From Phytophthora vignae f. sp. vignae (lineage: Eukaryota > Oomycota > Peronosporomycetes > Peronosporales > Peronosporaceae): DNA of 64,000 nucleotides. The translations under genes were made by a program, and so were the position numbers. This document shows positions 52,328-62,521 of this stretch, one piece after another. Location: assembly GCA_016169955.1 (NCBI GenBank), contig JABJUM010000028.1, forward strand, positions 434,001 through 498,000, in the 5' to 3' direction. The first letter of the stretch is position 1. Each line of letters opens with the position of its first letter. Below the pieces are notes generated by a model. It was not told where the DNA came from. It worked only from the letters and a program-made list of their open reading frames with translations, and did no database searches.

Positions 52328-55300
52328 TTAAAGTATCTGATCGAGGTAGCCTCCCTCTTTGGCCAGCTCATAGAACACCCCACTCCCATCCTTCACCAAG
52401 TTGCGAGGACTGTCGAACTCGACCACTTTCCCGTCGCTCAGCACCAGGATTCGATCCGAGTCCAGCACCGTGGCCAGTCGATGGGCGATCGTCAACACCG
52501 TCGCGTCCTGGAAGTCGCGCTTGATCATCTCCTGCAGCTTCTTCTCGGTCGCGTGGTCGATGGATGCCGTAGCCTCATCCATCACCACGATGCGGCTCCG
52601 AGTCAGCAGCGCGCGAGCCATGCACAGCATCTGCCGCTCGCCCACGCTGAAGTTCTCGCCGTTCTCGCTCAGCTCGTACGCTAACTGTCCCTCCAGTGCG
52701 GACACCTGCGTCTTCATGTCCACCTTCTCCAGCGCGCTCCAAATGTCGGCGTCCGTGAACTCATCAAACGGGTCCATGTACGCACGCAGCGAGCCCTTGA
52801 ACAGCACAGGCGACTGCGGAATGATGGACAGGTGCGACCGCAGTGTGCGCAGCGGCATCGTCGCAATGTCCACTCCATCAATAATAATCCTTCCCGACAC
52901 GAGCTCGTTGATACGGAAGAGCGCCATCGTGAGGCTCGACTTGCCTGCACCAGTACGTCCGACGATGCCGATCTTCTCGTTGTTGCGGATGTCGAAGGAC
53001 AGACCCTTGAGCACGGGGTTGCCGCCCTGCTTGTAGCTGAAGACCACGTCTTGGAACTGAACCGAGGAAGACCGAGGCCACGAAGCATCAGGCTCGATCA
53101 CAAGCGGCCGCTTGCTCCCTTCAGCGGGGATCGACCCGTACTCGAGAATGCGCTCGGGGCTGACCATTTGGATCTCGACCCAGGACCACGACTGCACAAG
53201 GTCAGCGAGACCAGTATCAACGCTGAGCGCGTACGTGAAGGCTAGTCCGACGATACCAGGAGACAGGAAGTCGCGCAGGTAGACCAATCCAGACACGACG
53301 AGAACAATCACCGCGCTGCCCAGAAGCTGCATGCGAAGTCCGAACCACTGCTGCGTGACAGTGTCAGCCAGCCAGCACCTGCTGCTCAGGTCGTTACGGA
53401 GGAAGTTCTCGGTGATCATCCGGTCGATGGTGTCTTGACCGAAAGCGCGGATAACCACGGCTCCTTCCTCGGACTGGCTCACATGGCTCAGTACCGGAGA
53501 AGACGATACTTTCCACAAGCGCGACAGTTCTCGAGAGGGGGCGAGGTAGAAGTTGGCAATCTTGACGTACATCCACACCAACGGGATGATCAACGCACCG
53601 AGGAAGTTCATCGTATACACAGCCGTGGCAAGCTGGCACACTGTGAAGAAGAGCATGGCGAGGAAACCTCCGAACGCTGGAGGGATCGTGGAGTCCACGG
53701 CCGCCATGTCGTCGCCGTACCGGTTGACAATGCGGCCAATGGGGTTGGCGTCGAAGAAGCGGAGCGGCGCTCTCAGTAGCGACTGAGTCATGTTGTCAAA
53801 CAAGTGCCGAGACGCTCGGAGACCGACGATCGCCACGGTCGTGGAGCGGACGAACACCATGACAGCAGCTCCAGCGCCCAGCAGCGAGTAGACCTTCATG
53901 TTGTACGCTGTTTCGTCCTGGTTGTACGAGCCGTTCTTCTGGCCGGTCCAGCGACTCAGCCACAGGTCGCTTCCAATCTGGAAGCCCTGCCACAGCGTCT
54001 GCACGGCGAAGAGGAAGACGCAGACCTTGACACCGCCGAGCGAGTTGAAATAGTTGGAGAAAACCTCCTTGGACACGCGACCTTCCTCACGCTCCTCATC
54101 GTCAATCAGTCGACTCGCATCCTTGTCCTTGTCCTTGTTGTTGCCCTCTTCATCGTCGATGATGTCGTCCTTGACCGAGCGAGGAGACACTGGTAGCGTG
54201 TAGGAGCAGCGGGGCAACGCAACTTCATGTCGAGTGGCTGCCAACTTGCCGCCTTCCACCGTTACCTTCACGTTCGCAGCTTGGGTCGCGATTATGTCGG
54301 CGCTGTGGGTCACCAAGACCACCGTCTTGTCCGCCAGCAAGTTGCAGATGCAGTCGCCGAAGATCTGACTCTGCACGATGGCGTCCACAGCAGCCAGAGG
54401 CGAGTCAAGCAGCAGAATGTCGGCGTCCGAGTAGCACGCGCGAGCGAGGCAGACGCGAGCCTTCTGTCCTCCTGAAAGGTTCACTCCCTTCTGGCCGATC
54501 TCCGTCTCGTCACCTCCGGGGAACTGCTTCAGGTCCGGCACTAAACCACAAGCCGCAACCACGCGCGTGTACTTCTCCTTGTCGTACGGCAGTCCGAAGA
54601 GAATATTGTCACGGATAGTCATGTTCTGAATCCACGTCTGCTGCGAGTAGTAGGCGACGCGGCCTCGGACGAACACTTTACCGGTCAATTTGTTCATCTC
54701 TCCGAGTATCGCCGAGCACAGCGAGGACTTTCCACTGCCGACCGATCCGTGCACAATGACCAAATCACCTCGCTTCACCGTGAGGTTCACGTCGCTTAGT
54801 AGCGCTGTCTCGTTCGTCCAGCCAAAGGAGCCGTCTTCAATGGCCAAGGCAACATCTTGTGGCTGCGCAGGGTCATCACGCGCGACGTTGCTCGGGTCGA
54901 ACTCGTCCAAGGCCAGGTAGTCCGTGAATCGGTCGATGGAGATCTTGGCCTGAATGCAAGCTTGGATCGCGGTGGGCAAGTCTCTCAGCGGGTCGCGGAT
55001 GGTGTTGAACAGAGCGATGGCGGTGAAAACCTTCGCGGCAGTCAGCGCCTTCTCCATCACAAGCGCGTACACAGCGAACGACACGGCCGAGACCACCAAC
55101 GGCGACCCCCACAGCACGAAAATGTTGAGCGCGCCTAGATACACGAACTTCTTGATCGCGGAGAGCTCCGTGGCCCGCAACTTGTGGATTTTGTCCGCGA
55201 ACTTGTCCTCCCACGCGTTCAGTTTGACGATCTGGATGGCGTTGAAGACCTCCTTGACGGTCCTCATGCGGTTGTCCTTGTGCTGCATGACCTCTTCGAA

Positions 55301-56188
55301 CGTGTCTCCGGAGAGTTTGGCGATGACCGAGCCCGCTACGATCGAGGCGACGATGACCCCCAGTCCGGCAAAGGCGGCGACGCCGATGACGCTGTACAGC
55401 ATGAAGACCACGACCACGATCTGGATGGGCGTGACCCACACGTTGTTGGCCATGAACGCCGCCCAGAGCAAGTTGTCTACATCCGACGAGAAGAGGTTGG
55501 AGATGTCCACGGCCTTGGCGTCGCCTTTGCTCTGGATGCTGCGGCGCATGGCCTTCTTGAAGAGCAGCCCCTTGAGCGACACGGTCAGGCGGAGGGTGAT
55601 CAACTCAATGTGGTAGTGCACGTGGGGCAGCATGAGGGCGTTCACAAGGCGCGAGGCGAAGAACACGCCGAGCCACAGACCCAAGTCGTACATGTCGATC
55701 GTCGGCGCCGCGAACGCAGTCACGACGTGGTTCAAGACGGCAGGGGCGAAGACGTTGCACGCGGTGGAGAAGAGCGTCGCCAGAGCACAGAGCAGGAAGG
55801 TGCCCCCGTACGCGGTGGCCATGGCCTTGACTATGGACTTGTCGTGGCGCTCGTAGTGGCCAACGAACTCGTCGAACGCCGTAGCTGACTGGTTGTCGCG
55901 GTCGAGCGCCCACACGTCGTCGTTGTCGAGCTGGCGCGCGTTGCCCGCGCTCATCATGGGGTTGGCGAACGAGAACAAGACCCGCGACCACAAGGACGCA
56001 GTGCCCGGGGTGATAGTTGACGTTGACGTTGATGATGCTGTTGCTGTGGCTGTTGCTGTTGCATGATGATGAAGCTGATGCTTGGTCTCTTCAATCTGAT
56101 CGTTGACGCTGGCGAACGTGGAGTACCGCGGCTGCTTAGTCTCAGGGGCGGGGGGGATGAGCGACGCAGTGTCCGCCTGCATCGTCAT
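52328..56188 (-). CDS. ABCC-type (MRP) full ABC transporter
   Basis: The single exon encodes 1286 residues in the order TMD1-NBD1-TMD2-NBD2, without a TMD0. NBD1 has Walker A GSVGSGKSS (about 480), signature LSGGQKARV (about 570) and Walker B ILLLDSPLAAVD, in which the usual catalytic Glu is Asp, as in many ABCC proteins. NBD2 has Walker A GRTGAGKSS (about 1075), a degenerate signature FSVGERQ and Walker B IVVMDEATASID with Glu. Only the second site is expected to hydrolyse ATP fully. An acidic linker (DDIIDDEEGNNKDKDKD) follows NBD1. Such pumps export organic anions, glutathione conjugates or drugs from plasma membrane or vacuole; the substrate is unknown. A His/Ala/Thr repeat (HHHATATATATAS) lies in the cytosolic N-terminus. 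Confidence 0.95.
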   Translation of the reverse strand: MTMQADTASLIPPAPETKQPRYSTFASVNDQIEETKHQLHHHATATATATASSTSTSTITPGTASLWSRVLFSFANPMMSAGNARQLDNDDVWALDRDNQSATAFDEFVGHYERHDKSIVKAMATAYGGTFLLCALATLFSTACNVFAPAVLNHVVTAFAAPTIDMYDLGLWLGVFFASRLVNALMLPHVHYHIELITLRLTVSLKGLLFKKAMRRSIQSKGDAKAVDISNLFSSDVDNLLWAAFMANNVWVTPIQIVVVVFMLYSVIGVAAFAGLGVIVASIVAGSVIAKLSGDTFEEVMQHKDNRMRTVKEVFNAIQIVKLNAWEDKFADKIHKLRATELSAIKKFVYLGALNIFVLWGSPLVVSAVSFAVYALVMEKALTAAKVFTAIALFNTIRDPLRDLPTAIQACIQAKISIDRFTDYLALDEFDPSNVARDDPAQPQDVALAIEDGSFGWTNETALLSDVNLTVKRGDLVIVHGSVGSGKSSLCSAILGEMNKLTGKVFVRGRVAYYSQQTWIQNMTIRDNILFGLPYDKEKYTRVVAACGLVPDLKQFPGGDETEIGQKGVNLSGGQKARVCLARACYSDADILLLDSPLAAVDAIVQSQIFGDCICNLLADKTVVLVTHSADIIATQAANVKVTVEGGKLAATRHEVALPRCSYTLPVSPRSVKDDIIDDEEGNNKDKDKDASRLIDDEEREEGRVSKEVFSNYFNSLGGVKVCVFLFAVQTLWQGFQIGSDLWLSRWTGQKNGSYNQDETAYNMKVYSLLGAGAAVMVFVRSTTVAIVGLRASRHLFDNMTQSLLRAPLRFFDANPIGRIVNRYGDDMAAVDSTIPPAFGGFLAMLFFTVCQLATAVYTMNFLGALIIPLVWMYVKIANFYLAPSRELSRLWKVSSSPVLSHVSQSEEGAVVIRAFGQDTIDRMITENFLRNDLSSRCWLADTVTQQWFGLRMQLLGSAVIVLVVSGLVYLRDFLSPGIVGLAFTYALSVDTGLADLVQSWSWVEIQMVSPERILEYGSIPAEGSKRPLVIEPDASWPRSSSVQFQDVVFSYKQGGNPVLKGLSFDIRNNEKIGIVGRTGAGKSSLTMALFRINELVSGRIIIDGVDIATMPLRTLRSHLSIIPQSPVLFKGSLRAYMDPFDEFTDADIWSALEKVDMKTQVSALEGQLAYELSENGENFSVGERQMLCMARALLTRSRIVVMDEATASIDHATEKKLQEMIKRDFQDATVLTIAHRLATVLDSDRILVLSDGKVVEFDSPRNLVKDGSGVFYELAKEGGYLDQIL

Positions 56189-56491
56189 GGCGAGCGCTAA
56201 TTAGCTATTAATTAGCTTAAGCGCTCGAGGGAGACGTGAAATTGCAGAGTGGGCGGGTTCAGTAAACGTTGGCTGTGCTTGGAGGAGTGGTGTATTACTC
56301 GACGCTGTACTCCGGACAGCTGGGAGTCCCGTTGGTCTCCGCCTTGACTAAGTAACGCCCATGAGAGTGGGAATGAAAATAATGCACCGCACGGAACAAT
56401 GCACGCGGTCTCGCTGTGGAGCTTTTTGACCATCACTCATAATTTCGAACAGCAAAGTTTTGCCCGCTCGCGTTATCGACAGGACCACTTA
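56189..56491. other. ABCC promoter region
   Basis: Non-coding. On the minus strand at 56376-56370 lies TCATTCC followed by CAC, a possible oomycete initiator about 180 nt before the ATG. Confidence 0.4.
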
Positions 56492-57231
56492 CTGTATGTA
56501 CCCTCACTTCCGACATCGGTTTTTCTATCGGATTTAAAGGGGGATTGTATTTGCTTGGGTTTTTAAGCTGTACTTGGCTGATGACGCTCAACATGGTCGC
56601 AAATGCGCTGAGAGGCAAGACTACCAGTGCATGCACACGTATGGATAGAGCAGTGCGAGGTGAGCTTAGCGCTCATCGTACCCCAAATTACCTCGCTTCA
56701 TTGCATTGGCGATGGCTGGTCTAGCTTGTACGCCAAAAGCTCCGTCCGTGGGCGGCTGCAGGCTCAGCGCGCCGAACATGACGCAGCTCCAGCCCCAGCA
56801 GGAGCATGGGGTACGATGTATCACAGGCACTTCGCGGCTCCGTTTCGCTGTATGAGGTACTGACGGCGCACGTGCTGGACGCGGTTACCTGGGTGGCGTC
56901 AAGCGGCTTCCTGCTGTACCCGCGGCGGCGCTGCTCTTCGTCTTCGTCCCACGAGAGGTCTACCAGGAGCTGGCTCGATGCCACACCCAGCAGTAGTAGC
57001 AGCAGCGCAAACCCACTCTACCGTCATGGCCGTGTCTTCTTCATGCTTCCTCACGCTTGCCCGATGCTCCTTGCAACTTTCTGCCAAAATGCGAAATGAG
57101 TGGTTTTGGCGCGAAAACCTCGTAATGATCATAATATATTAGTTAGGTCTTGTGCAATATTATAATTTAAATCGCATAAAATCGCAGAAGTAATAAGGAG
57201 TATTAGGTGTCGGAAGTGAGGGTACATACAG
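56492..57231. mobile_element. TA-flanked inverted-repeat element (740 bp)
   Basis: Perfect 24-bp inverted repeats, CTGTATGTACCCTCACTTCC at the left (56492-56515) and its complement at the right (57208-57231), are each flanked by TA (56490-56491 and 57232-57233). A TA duplication is the signature of the Tc1/mariner/pogo superfamily. The interior has no transposase, so it is a non-autonomous copy. Confidence 0.8.
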
Positions 57232-57273
57232 TATTTCTCTACCATCTTCCACACAACCCTTCTTAAGTACGTT

Positions 57274-57420
57274 TTTGGACGCCGAAGGCGGCCCCCAAGC
57301 TGCCGAGCGCAGCGAAGGCGGCACCCTCTTGCGATCTAGCGGGCCGCAGGGCTGCATATTACTTAATAGCTAATAACACTGCGAGTTGTGCAGCGAGCCG
57401 ACGAGGCGAGCGGAACGGGG
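57274..57420. repeat. Diverged fragment of the Helitron-like repeat family
   Basis: It shares characteristic GC words with the 348-bp unit: GACGCCGAAGGCGGC, GCTGCCGAGCGCAGCGAAGG, GGGCCGCAGG and CGAGCCGACGAGGCGAGCGG. No TC start or CTAG end can be recognised. Confidence 0.6.
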
Positions 57421-58426
57421 ACGATAGTGTCGCCGCTTGATTAAATTATATTAGTAGCGACCCTTACGATATCAGCAAGCCCACCGGTAGTATTAGCGAT
57501 AGTAATGACAAGGAAGTATGGAGTGCGTTGTGGCAGCGATAGCTGGGTCTGCCTTACGGCTAAGTATAACAGCGATGCAGTGAGATTGGTTTAATATAAA
57601 CAAATAGTAAGGGATAACAGCGCATACTTAGCATGGTAGCAAGTAATTAGCGATAGAAGCGCATAGTTAGCGATAGGAGTGGACAGTTAGAGATAGCGGT
57701 GCGCGTACACGTAGCGAACGTATAGCGGTCGATGCAGTGCGAGTACACGAAGCGCAGGCGTCTCAAACATGCGCAGCATAATTTTACTGTAATACTTTAA
57801 AAATGGATATATTATATCTACACGGCGCTCTGCGTTCATATTGGGTGGATATTTTGCTACAATTGCTTTAACGTATATCCTTAAGGCACAGTATGTAGCG
57901 CTAGGAGAATGCGTTAGTGGGGTAGTAGATAATATTGGCTGAGGCAGCCTTTTATTATGGTTTACGCAGATTTTTCTACTTATTGAACCGATATACATGC
58001 AGGAAACGGAAATAGGATAGGACAAACGTGAATGTTATAGTTACGAGTGCGAACTCTATATATCTTACCTACTGCAATGCAGCTTACGCTACGTTTGCCG
58101 CGTAGTAGAATAATAAACTGATAGCCACGTCTAAAATATGAAGTTTTAAAGCAGACCACGTAGTTATTAGCGCAGCGTGCAGCTACATTTGATAGGAAGA
58201 TACAAAATGCTGAAACGATGCAGACATGTATATTCGGTATTTATATAAGAGCACAACCCCTTAATGTAATGCTAAGTACAGGAATAGCGAAGCCCATACT
58301 TTGATTCTTGCTGGGCTATAGCTTATGAACTAAATAGCAGAGCACCATGGTAGGATGATAAACTGAAAAGTAAAAACGTACATGACATATGTGAGCACAC
58401 CGACGATACCACATCGATCTACACTA
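57421..58426. other. AT-rich gene-poor stretch
   Basis: No gene. Degenerate reiterations of TTAGCGATAG and AGCGATAG occur near 57495-57700, a possible decayed simple repeat. Confidence 0.45.
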
Positions 58427-59492
58427 CAGTGACACCTCCTTAAGTGGAGGCATGTTTGGATCGGACAAGACGTTGTTTCAGTTAAAGAATTCGTCAGACA
58501 GAGAAATGGCTACATCAGCAAAGTGGGTACATTTTATCTTGGTGCAAAAAAAAACATCTACCGTAGTGAGACGCCAGCGCTTTGCAACTTGTGCCCTCGC
58601 CAGCACTGTTAACTTATGCAGCATTTCCTGTTCGCGCTTGGTATCCTCTTCACACTGAAAGAAAAAGGAATAGAACTCCATACAGTAAGCAAGTGCCGTA
58701 GCTGCTGACACAGGGGGCTGTTCGAGCTCCTCGGTCTCGCTTTCGCTATCTGCATCGCCAGAGTGATTGCTTTCATTTGCACCAGCAGTTGCGAATACAA
58801 TCAGCACTCGCATCACCCCAACTCTAGATGCTGAACTGAGTCGCCTCAAGCAGATTTAACTTGCGCTTAATGCCGCCCTCAACTGTATCCAGTCACCACC
58901 GGACAAGCGACGCCGATATCGGGCTTTAAACGATCGAATTATCCCTCTTTGAGAAACAATTGTTAGTGGTCGATCGTTATAATATATTTTAAGCAAAAAA
59001 AACTTACCCGCATCCAGTGGCTGCACATAAGACGTCAAATTCGGAGGAAGAAAGTGCACTTCAACATGGGAAAGTGTCCGAATGACTTTGTGGCTGGAGG
59101 TCCTTTCGATTTTGTACTGCCATTCTTCATATTGAAAAATACATTGACACTATCTACTCGACGGCCTTGGTGCGCGCGGTTCGGAAAGGAGTGTTGAGGT
59201 TGATAGCTGGTGTAAGAGTACTGGGAGAGACGCTCTTTAAGCAATTAAGAGTGTTGGAAAAGACGCTATTTAAACGATTGGCAGGCCTATTTGTTCTAGG
59301 AACCCTAACCAACGGCGTCCATATAGAGATTTATAGTTCCAACTCTGGCGATCACTTAGAGAATAGAGAGGTTTTTGATCAGTAAGAGAGTACCGATAGC
59401 GGAACTCATATATTTCCGTTTGCACTCAAGGGCTCCGACCAAATAGGGAACGGAAAGTCACTTATAGGGGTTCAGTTAGGGAGGTGTGACTG
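58427..59492 (-). mobile_element. Decayed pogo-like DNA transposon (1066 bp)
   Basis: The ends are imperfect inverted repeats, CAGTGACACCTCCTTAAGTG at the left and CAGTCACACCTCCCTAACTG (complement) at the right, each flanked by TA (58425-58426, 59493-59494). Inside, on the minus strand, is a piece of DDE transposase. Superfamily and target site agree with pogo. Most of the transposase N-terminus is missing, so the copy is internally deleted. Confidence 0.8.
58478..59146 (-). pseudogene. C-terminal remnant of a pogo-like DDE transposase
   Basis: Recognisable, in order on the minus strand: VEVHFLPPNLTSYVQPLDAG, then, after a putative intron of about 75 bp starting GTAAGT, IIRSFKARYRRRL; next, KRKLNLLEATQFS with a stop and a shift, and SADCIRNCW; finally a helix ending TTVDVFF. 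These match the end of the catalytic domain and the C-terminus of pogo/Tigger/jerky-type transposases. At least two stops and one frameshift break it, and the DNA-binding N-terminus and first catalytic acids are absent. It cannot be active. Confidence 0.8.
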
Positions 59493-59750
59493 TACCATGA
59501 CGTACTACTCATGTGCATTTCTACTGTACTATGCGGATACTTTGTAGTTTACTTGCGACGATGTGTGCACGGTTTACAACACAAGACCGTTCAATAGAGA
59601 ATGTTTTACCATGCCACATGCATCTTCTCCTCGTGGTTCTGACGTGGAAATAGTTCATTAAGCTGGCACACCACGTACCTCTACTAACGGTACTTTCAAG
59701 ATAGATAAACTTTTGATATGCTCAAAACTTAATAGCAATTGAACTGGACA
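59493..59750. other. Spacer, nothing recognised
   Basis: AT-rich sequence between the pogo remnant and the next Helitron-like copies. No gene. Confidence 0.4.
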
Positions 59751-59842
59751 AAAAGCCCACCGGAGCGAAGCGGAGGTGGGCGGCCCTAACTACGACGACT
59801 AACCACAAAACCTCCCGCCGCGTAGCTGCGGCGCTCGGCTAG
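59751..59842 (+). mobile_element. 3' part of a diverged Helitron-like unit
   Basis: The stretch ends CCGCCGCGTAGCTGCGGCGC then TCGGCTAG, with a now imperfect 3' hairpin. An upstream hairpin GCCCACC...GGTGGGC (near 59756-59781) is specific to this copy. The 5' part does not align with the 348-bp unit. It is immediately followed by a full unit. Confidence 0.65.
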
Positions 59843-60180
59843 TCTAAACTATCAATCAGAACGACGTTGTCCGTCACAGAAATCGTCACGCTTATTCGCT
59901 AAGTACGAATCTAACTAAGTACGATTAGCTGCCGAGCGCAGCGAAGGCAGCTCCGTCGCCGAAGGCGAACCCACCTACTTGGGATATTGCGAGGCCGCAG
60001 GACCCGCCCCGGCCGCTGCATTAGCAACCTGACATTGAGAGTAGTGCAGCGAGCCGACGAGGCGAGCGGAACGGGTCCACTACTGCCGTAGCGAAGCTTC
60101 GGCAGCTTGCTCGAATAGCGGAGCGAGCGCAGCGTCTACCAACTTAAATTCCCCGCCGCGTAGCGGTGGCGCTCGGCTAG
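59843..60180 (+). mobile_element. Helitron-like mini-element, diverged full unit
   Basis: 338 bp from TCTAAACTATC to CTCGGCTAG, colinear with the 348-bp units at 3363-4058 but with scattered substitutions and a 10-bp shortening near 60115-60130. The 3' hairpin has one mismatch (CCGCCGC-GTA-GCGGTGG). It is followed by T, as Helitron insertion predicts, and preceded directly by the CTAG of another unit, again head to tail. Confidence 0.75.
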
Positions 60181-61822
60181 TCTGTTGCAGAGCGAGCGAG
60201 CGGATGCCAAACAAACAGCTCACGTTCGGTTAACTACAAGTACAAGGGTGCGTTGCGTTAGGCTGGGAGGACTGCATGAAAACAGACATCGTTTGCTTTG
60301 CCATGGGTAGTTTAGTGAATTTTCCGAAGTCATAGCGGTAACCAAATCGAACCCTGTAAGGTCAGTTTTGCGAATCCAACCCTGTCAGTCTTCGACTTCA
60401 GTGGCGCATAATCTAACCGCTGGAGTGGATGCGAAGCAGGCGCAGGTAAAGTAATGATTACACATTTAAAATAATTGACGTGTTTTATATTGGCTGGTGG
60501 GATGCATTGGCGGGCTCTACAGTAGAAATCTATACGAAGAGTGTCATCCATACCAGTAAGTATGAAGGCTCGCAGTTCAACAGTATCTCCGTGATAAATG
60601 TACTTCCATGCAGCGAAACGAAATACATACAGCTGCACATGCTACTGTATAGCCCTCTAGTATAGAGTTTGTTCTGTTGTAGATTAGCAGGAGTCTTTGG
60701 TTAGTTTTAAGTTTTACCAACCGTTGGTTTCCAACGGGGCAAGACGAGCTAGTGATTTTCTATTGTAAGTATTGATACTTGTATAATGTTTTCGGCTTCT
60801 GCTTACATTTTTAGCGATCACTGCAGAGCTAATATGTCATATACATACCAGCATACATGTATATGAATTCTCACAGTACAACAATGACTACTTATTGCTT
60901 GTATACCACGCTGCGGCAGGCTCGCCACCTGCCCCGCTGAGTGTTCTCATTTCATCGCCCAAGATCCCGGAAAACATAATACCGGGGGCTCTCTATACAT
61001 ATGCTGCGCCGAGGTGAAGATATCCTCTATCTACGTCTAACTAGAAGTTATAGAGTCGTTGTAGGCTGAATAATCATCCTTTTGCTACCTTTGTCTTCAT
61101 TTCACTGTCAAAACGTTCTGTTCGTGGCGGTAAGGTACCTCTCTTTGTCCTGTCCGTCAACGTTATCTTTGAATGGTACACGCCGTATGCATAAATGGCT
61201 ACGTTTGTGTAAGTATGGTGTACATTTGTGTATTTATGGTGTGGCATAATGTTGTTTAAATGTTGCCTGAGGTACAAGCAAGCAACGTTTTTTCGACGAA
61301 TTAGTCTGTGTGAGGCTGTCCATACAGCTCTTCTAGCTGTCCTCCCAGGATAATATAAGGACAGCCTACGCGCCTAGGTTTCCCAGGTTACAAAATACTC
61401 AGATTTCTGATTCGGCAGGTATTGTCCAGGTGATGCCCCAGGTTATATCCAGGTATTTGAATTATGAGCGTTATCATATGAATGTAATTTAAACAAGAAT
61501 GATTAAAGTACCAGAACAGGTAATGTCCAGGTTGAAACACATGTGCGTAGTACTTGATGAAGATGAAAAGTGAAAATGACGGCCTGCAGGCTGATTCGGC
61601 TGCATTCTAGCCATTCATTTCCTGTTTCAGTGTTCAGGTAGTTTGCAGATATGGAAACCTGGAAAAATCACGTGTGCACTACTCGGCAAAAAGTCGAAGT
61701 GGAGCGATAATGGCTTCAAAAACGTTTTGTGTACCCATCTACTCGTACAGATTTCTTGCAGGTTGCAAACATAAGTTTCCATGTATTATCTATACGATGC
61801 AGTTCTCGCTGCCGCTCACGGC
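60181..61822. other. Gene-poor stretch with a CAGGT cluster
   Basis: No gene is recognised. It includes an inverted pair AGGCTGTCC/GGACAGCCT at 61313-61367 and the motif cluster at 61374-61640 reported separately. The right half is probably the non-coding end of the Mutator-like element. Confidence 0.45.
61374..61640 (+). repeat. Cluster of eight CAGGT motifs
   Basis: Eight copies of CAGGT, most of them TCCAGGT or CCCAGGT, occur on the plus strand within about 270 nt. They lie just beyond the 3' end of the Ulp1-type gene and may be subterminal transposase sites of the Mutator-like element. Confidence 0.55.
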
Positions 61823-62521
61823 CTAACTACGCTTCATCGTGATGATCTTGTGCAGCATTGCCCAACGCAGCTTGGTGATGCCACTGGGAGACAAATCACC
61901 TGGCACTTCGCTGTTAACGCACGCCCACAAAAGACGGCACGCAAATACCCCGCAGCTATCACTATCTATCTGCTTCGGTTCCGTCACTTCGATGTCACTG
62001 TAAGCTTCTTCCTTAAGGGGGCCTGCACAGAGCTCGCTAGCCATCTTCTCAAGTCGTTTCTTGTTTCTCGTCCCACCCATGCTGTCATACGTCTTTACTT
62101 GCCGCGCTTCCCGGTCCACTACGATACCGTCCCAATGAACCCCACCAAAATTGGCCGGCATAAACACAAAAGCATGCGCCTCAATACCACGAGCAACCTC
62201 CTCCAGCGAAGTTGGCGCGAGTATGTGCTTTCCCATCTTACCCTTCTTGAGAGGAAGAACCATCACCGTAACGTTGTTCTTGTAAGTAGACAGAAATACG
62301 CTGAACGCCTTCAAGGCGTTGTCGTTCAGCCAAGCGGAGTCTCTGAAGCAGAAAAAGTCTGCGTAGGTCAGGTCGAAGCCAAAGCCAAGTAGCGGTGTGT
62401 ATGACCAGCACTTGTGAACTTTGCCAAGTAACAGCCTGGGGGGGCTACGATACCTTTCACGTCTTGGCTCAGCCATGCGCAACACAGTTCCACGTTCCGG
62501 AACGTAACCTGCCAATTCCAT
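61823..62521 (-). CDS. Ulp1/SENP-type (C48) cysteine protease domain of a Mutator-like element
   Basis: About 190 residues carry a clear Ulp1 fold: substrate-side motif DSAWLNDNALKAFSVFLS, catalytic His in FMPANFGGVHWDGIVVD, Asp in VKTYDSMGG, Gln in EPKQIDSD and nucleophile Cys in DSCGVFACRL. All four catalytic residues are present. The first 40 residues of the frame look like read-through of introns, so the true coding start lies upstream in exons between 62522 and 63460. Many eukaryotic Mutator-like elements carry such proteases downstream of the transposase, and this one lies on the same strand just after transposase remnants. Its natural substrate (SUMO, NEDD8 or an element protein) is unknown. 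Confidence 0.8.
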   Translation of the reverse strand: MELAGYVPERGTVLRMAEPRRERYRSPPRLLLGKVHKCWSYTPLLGFGFDLTYADFFCFRDSAWLNDNALKAFSVFLSTYKNNVTVMVLPLKKGKMGKHILAPTSLEEVARGIEAHAFVFMPANFGGVHWDGIVVDREARQVKTYDSMGGTRNKKRLEKMASELCAGPLKEEAYSDIEVTEPKQIDSDSCGVFACRLLWACVNSEVPGDLSPSGITKLRWAMLHKIITMKRS

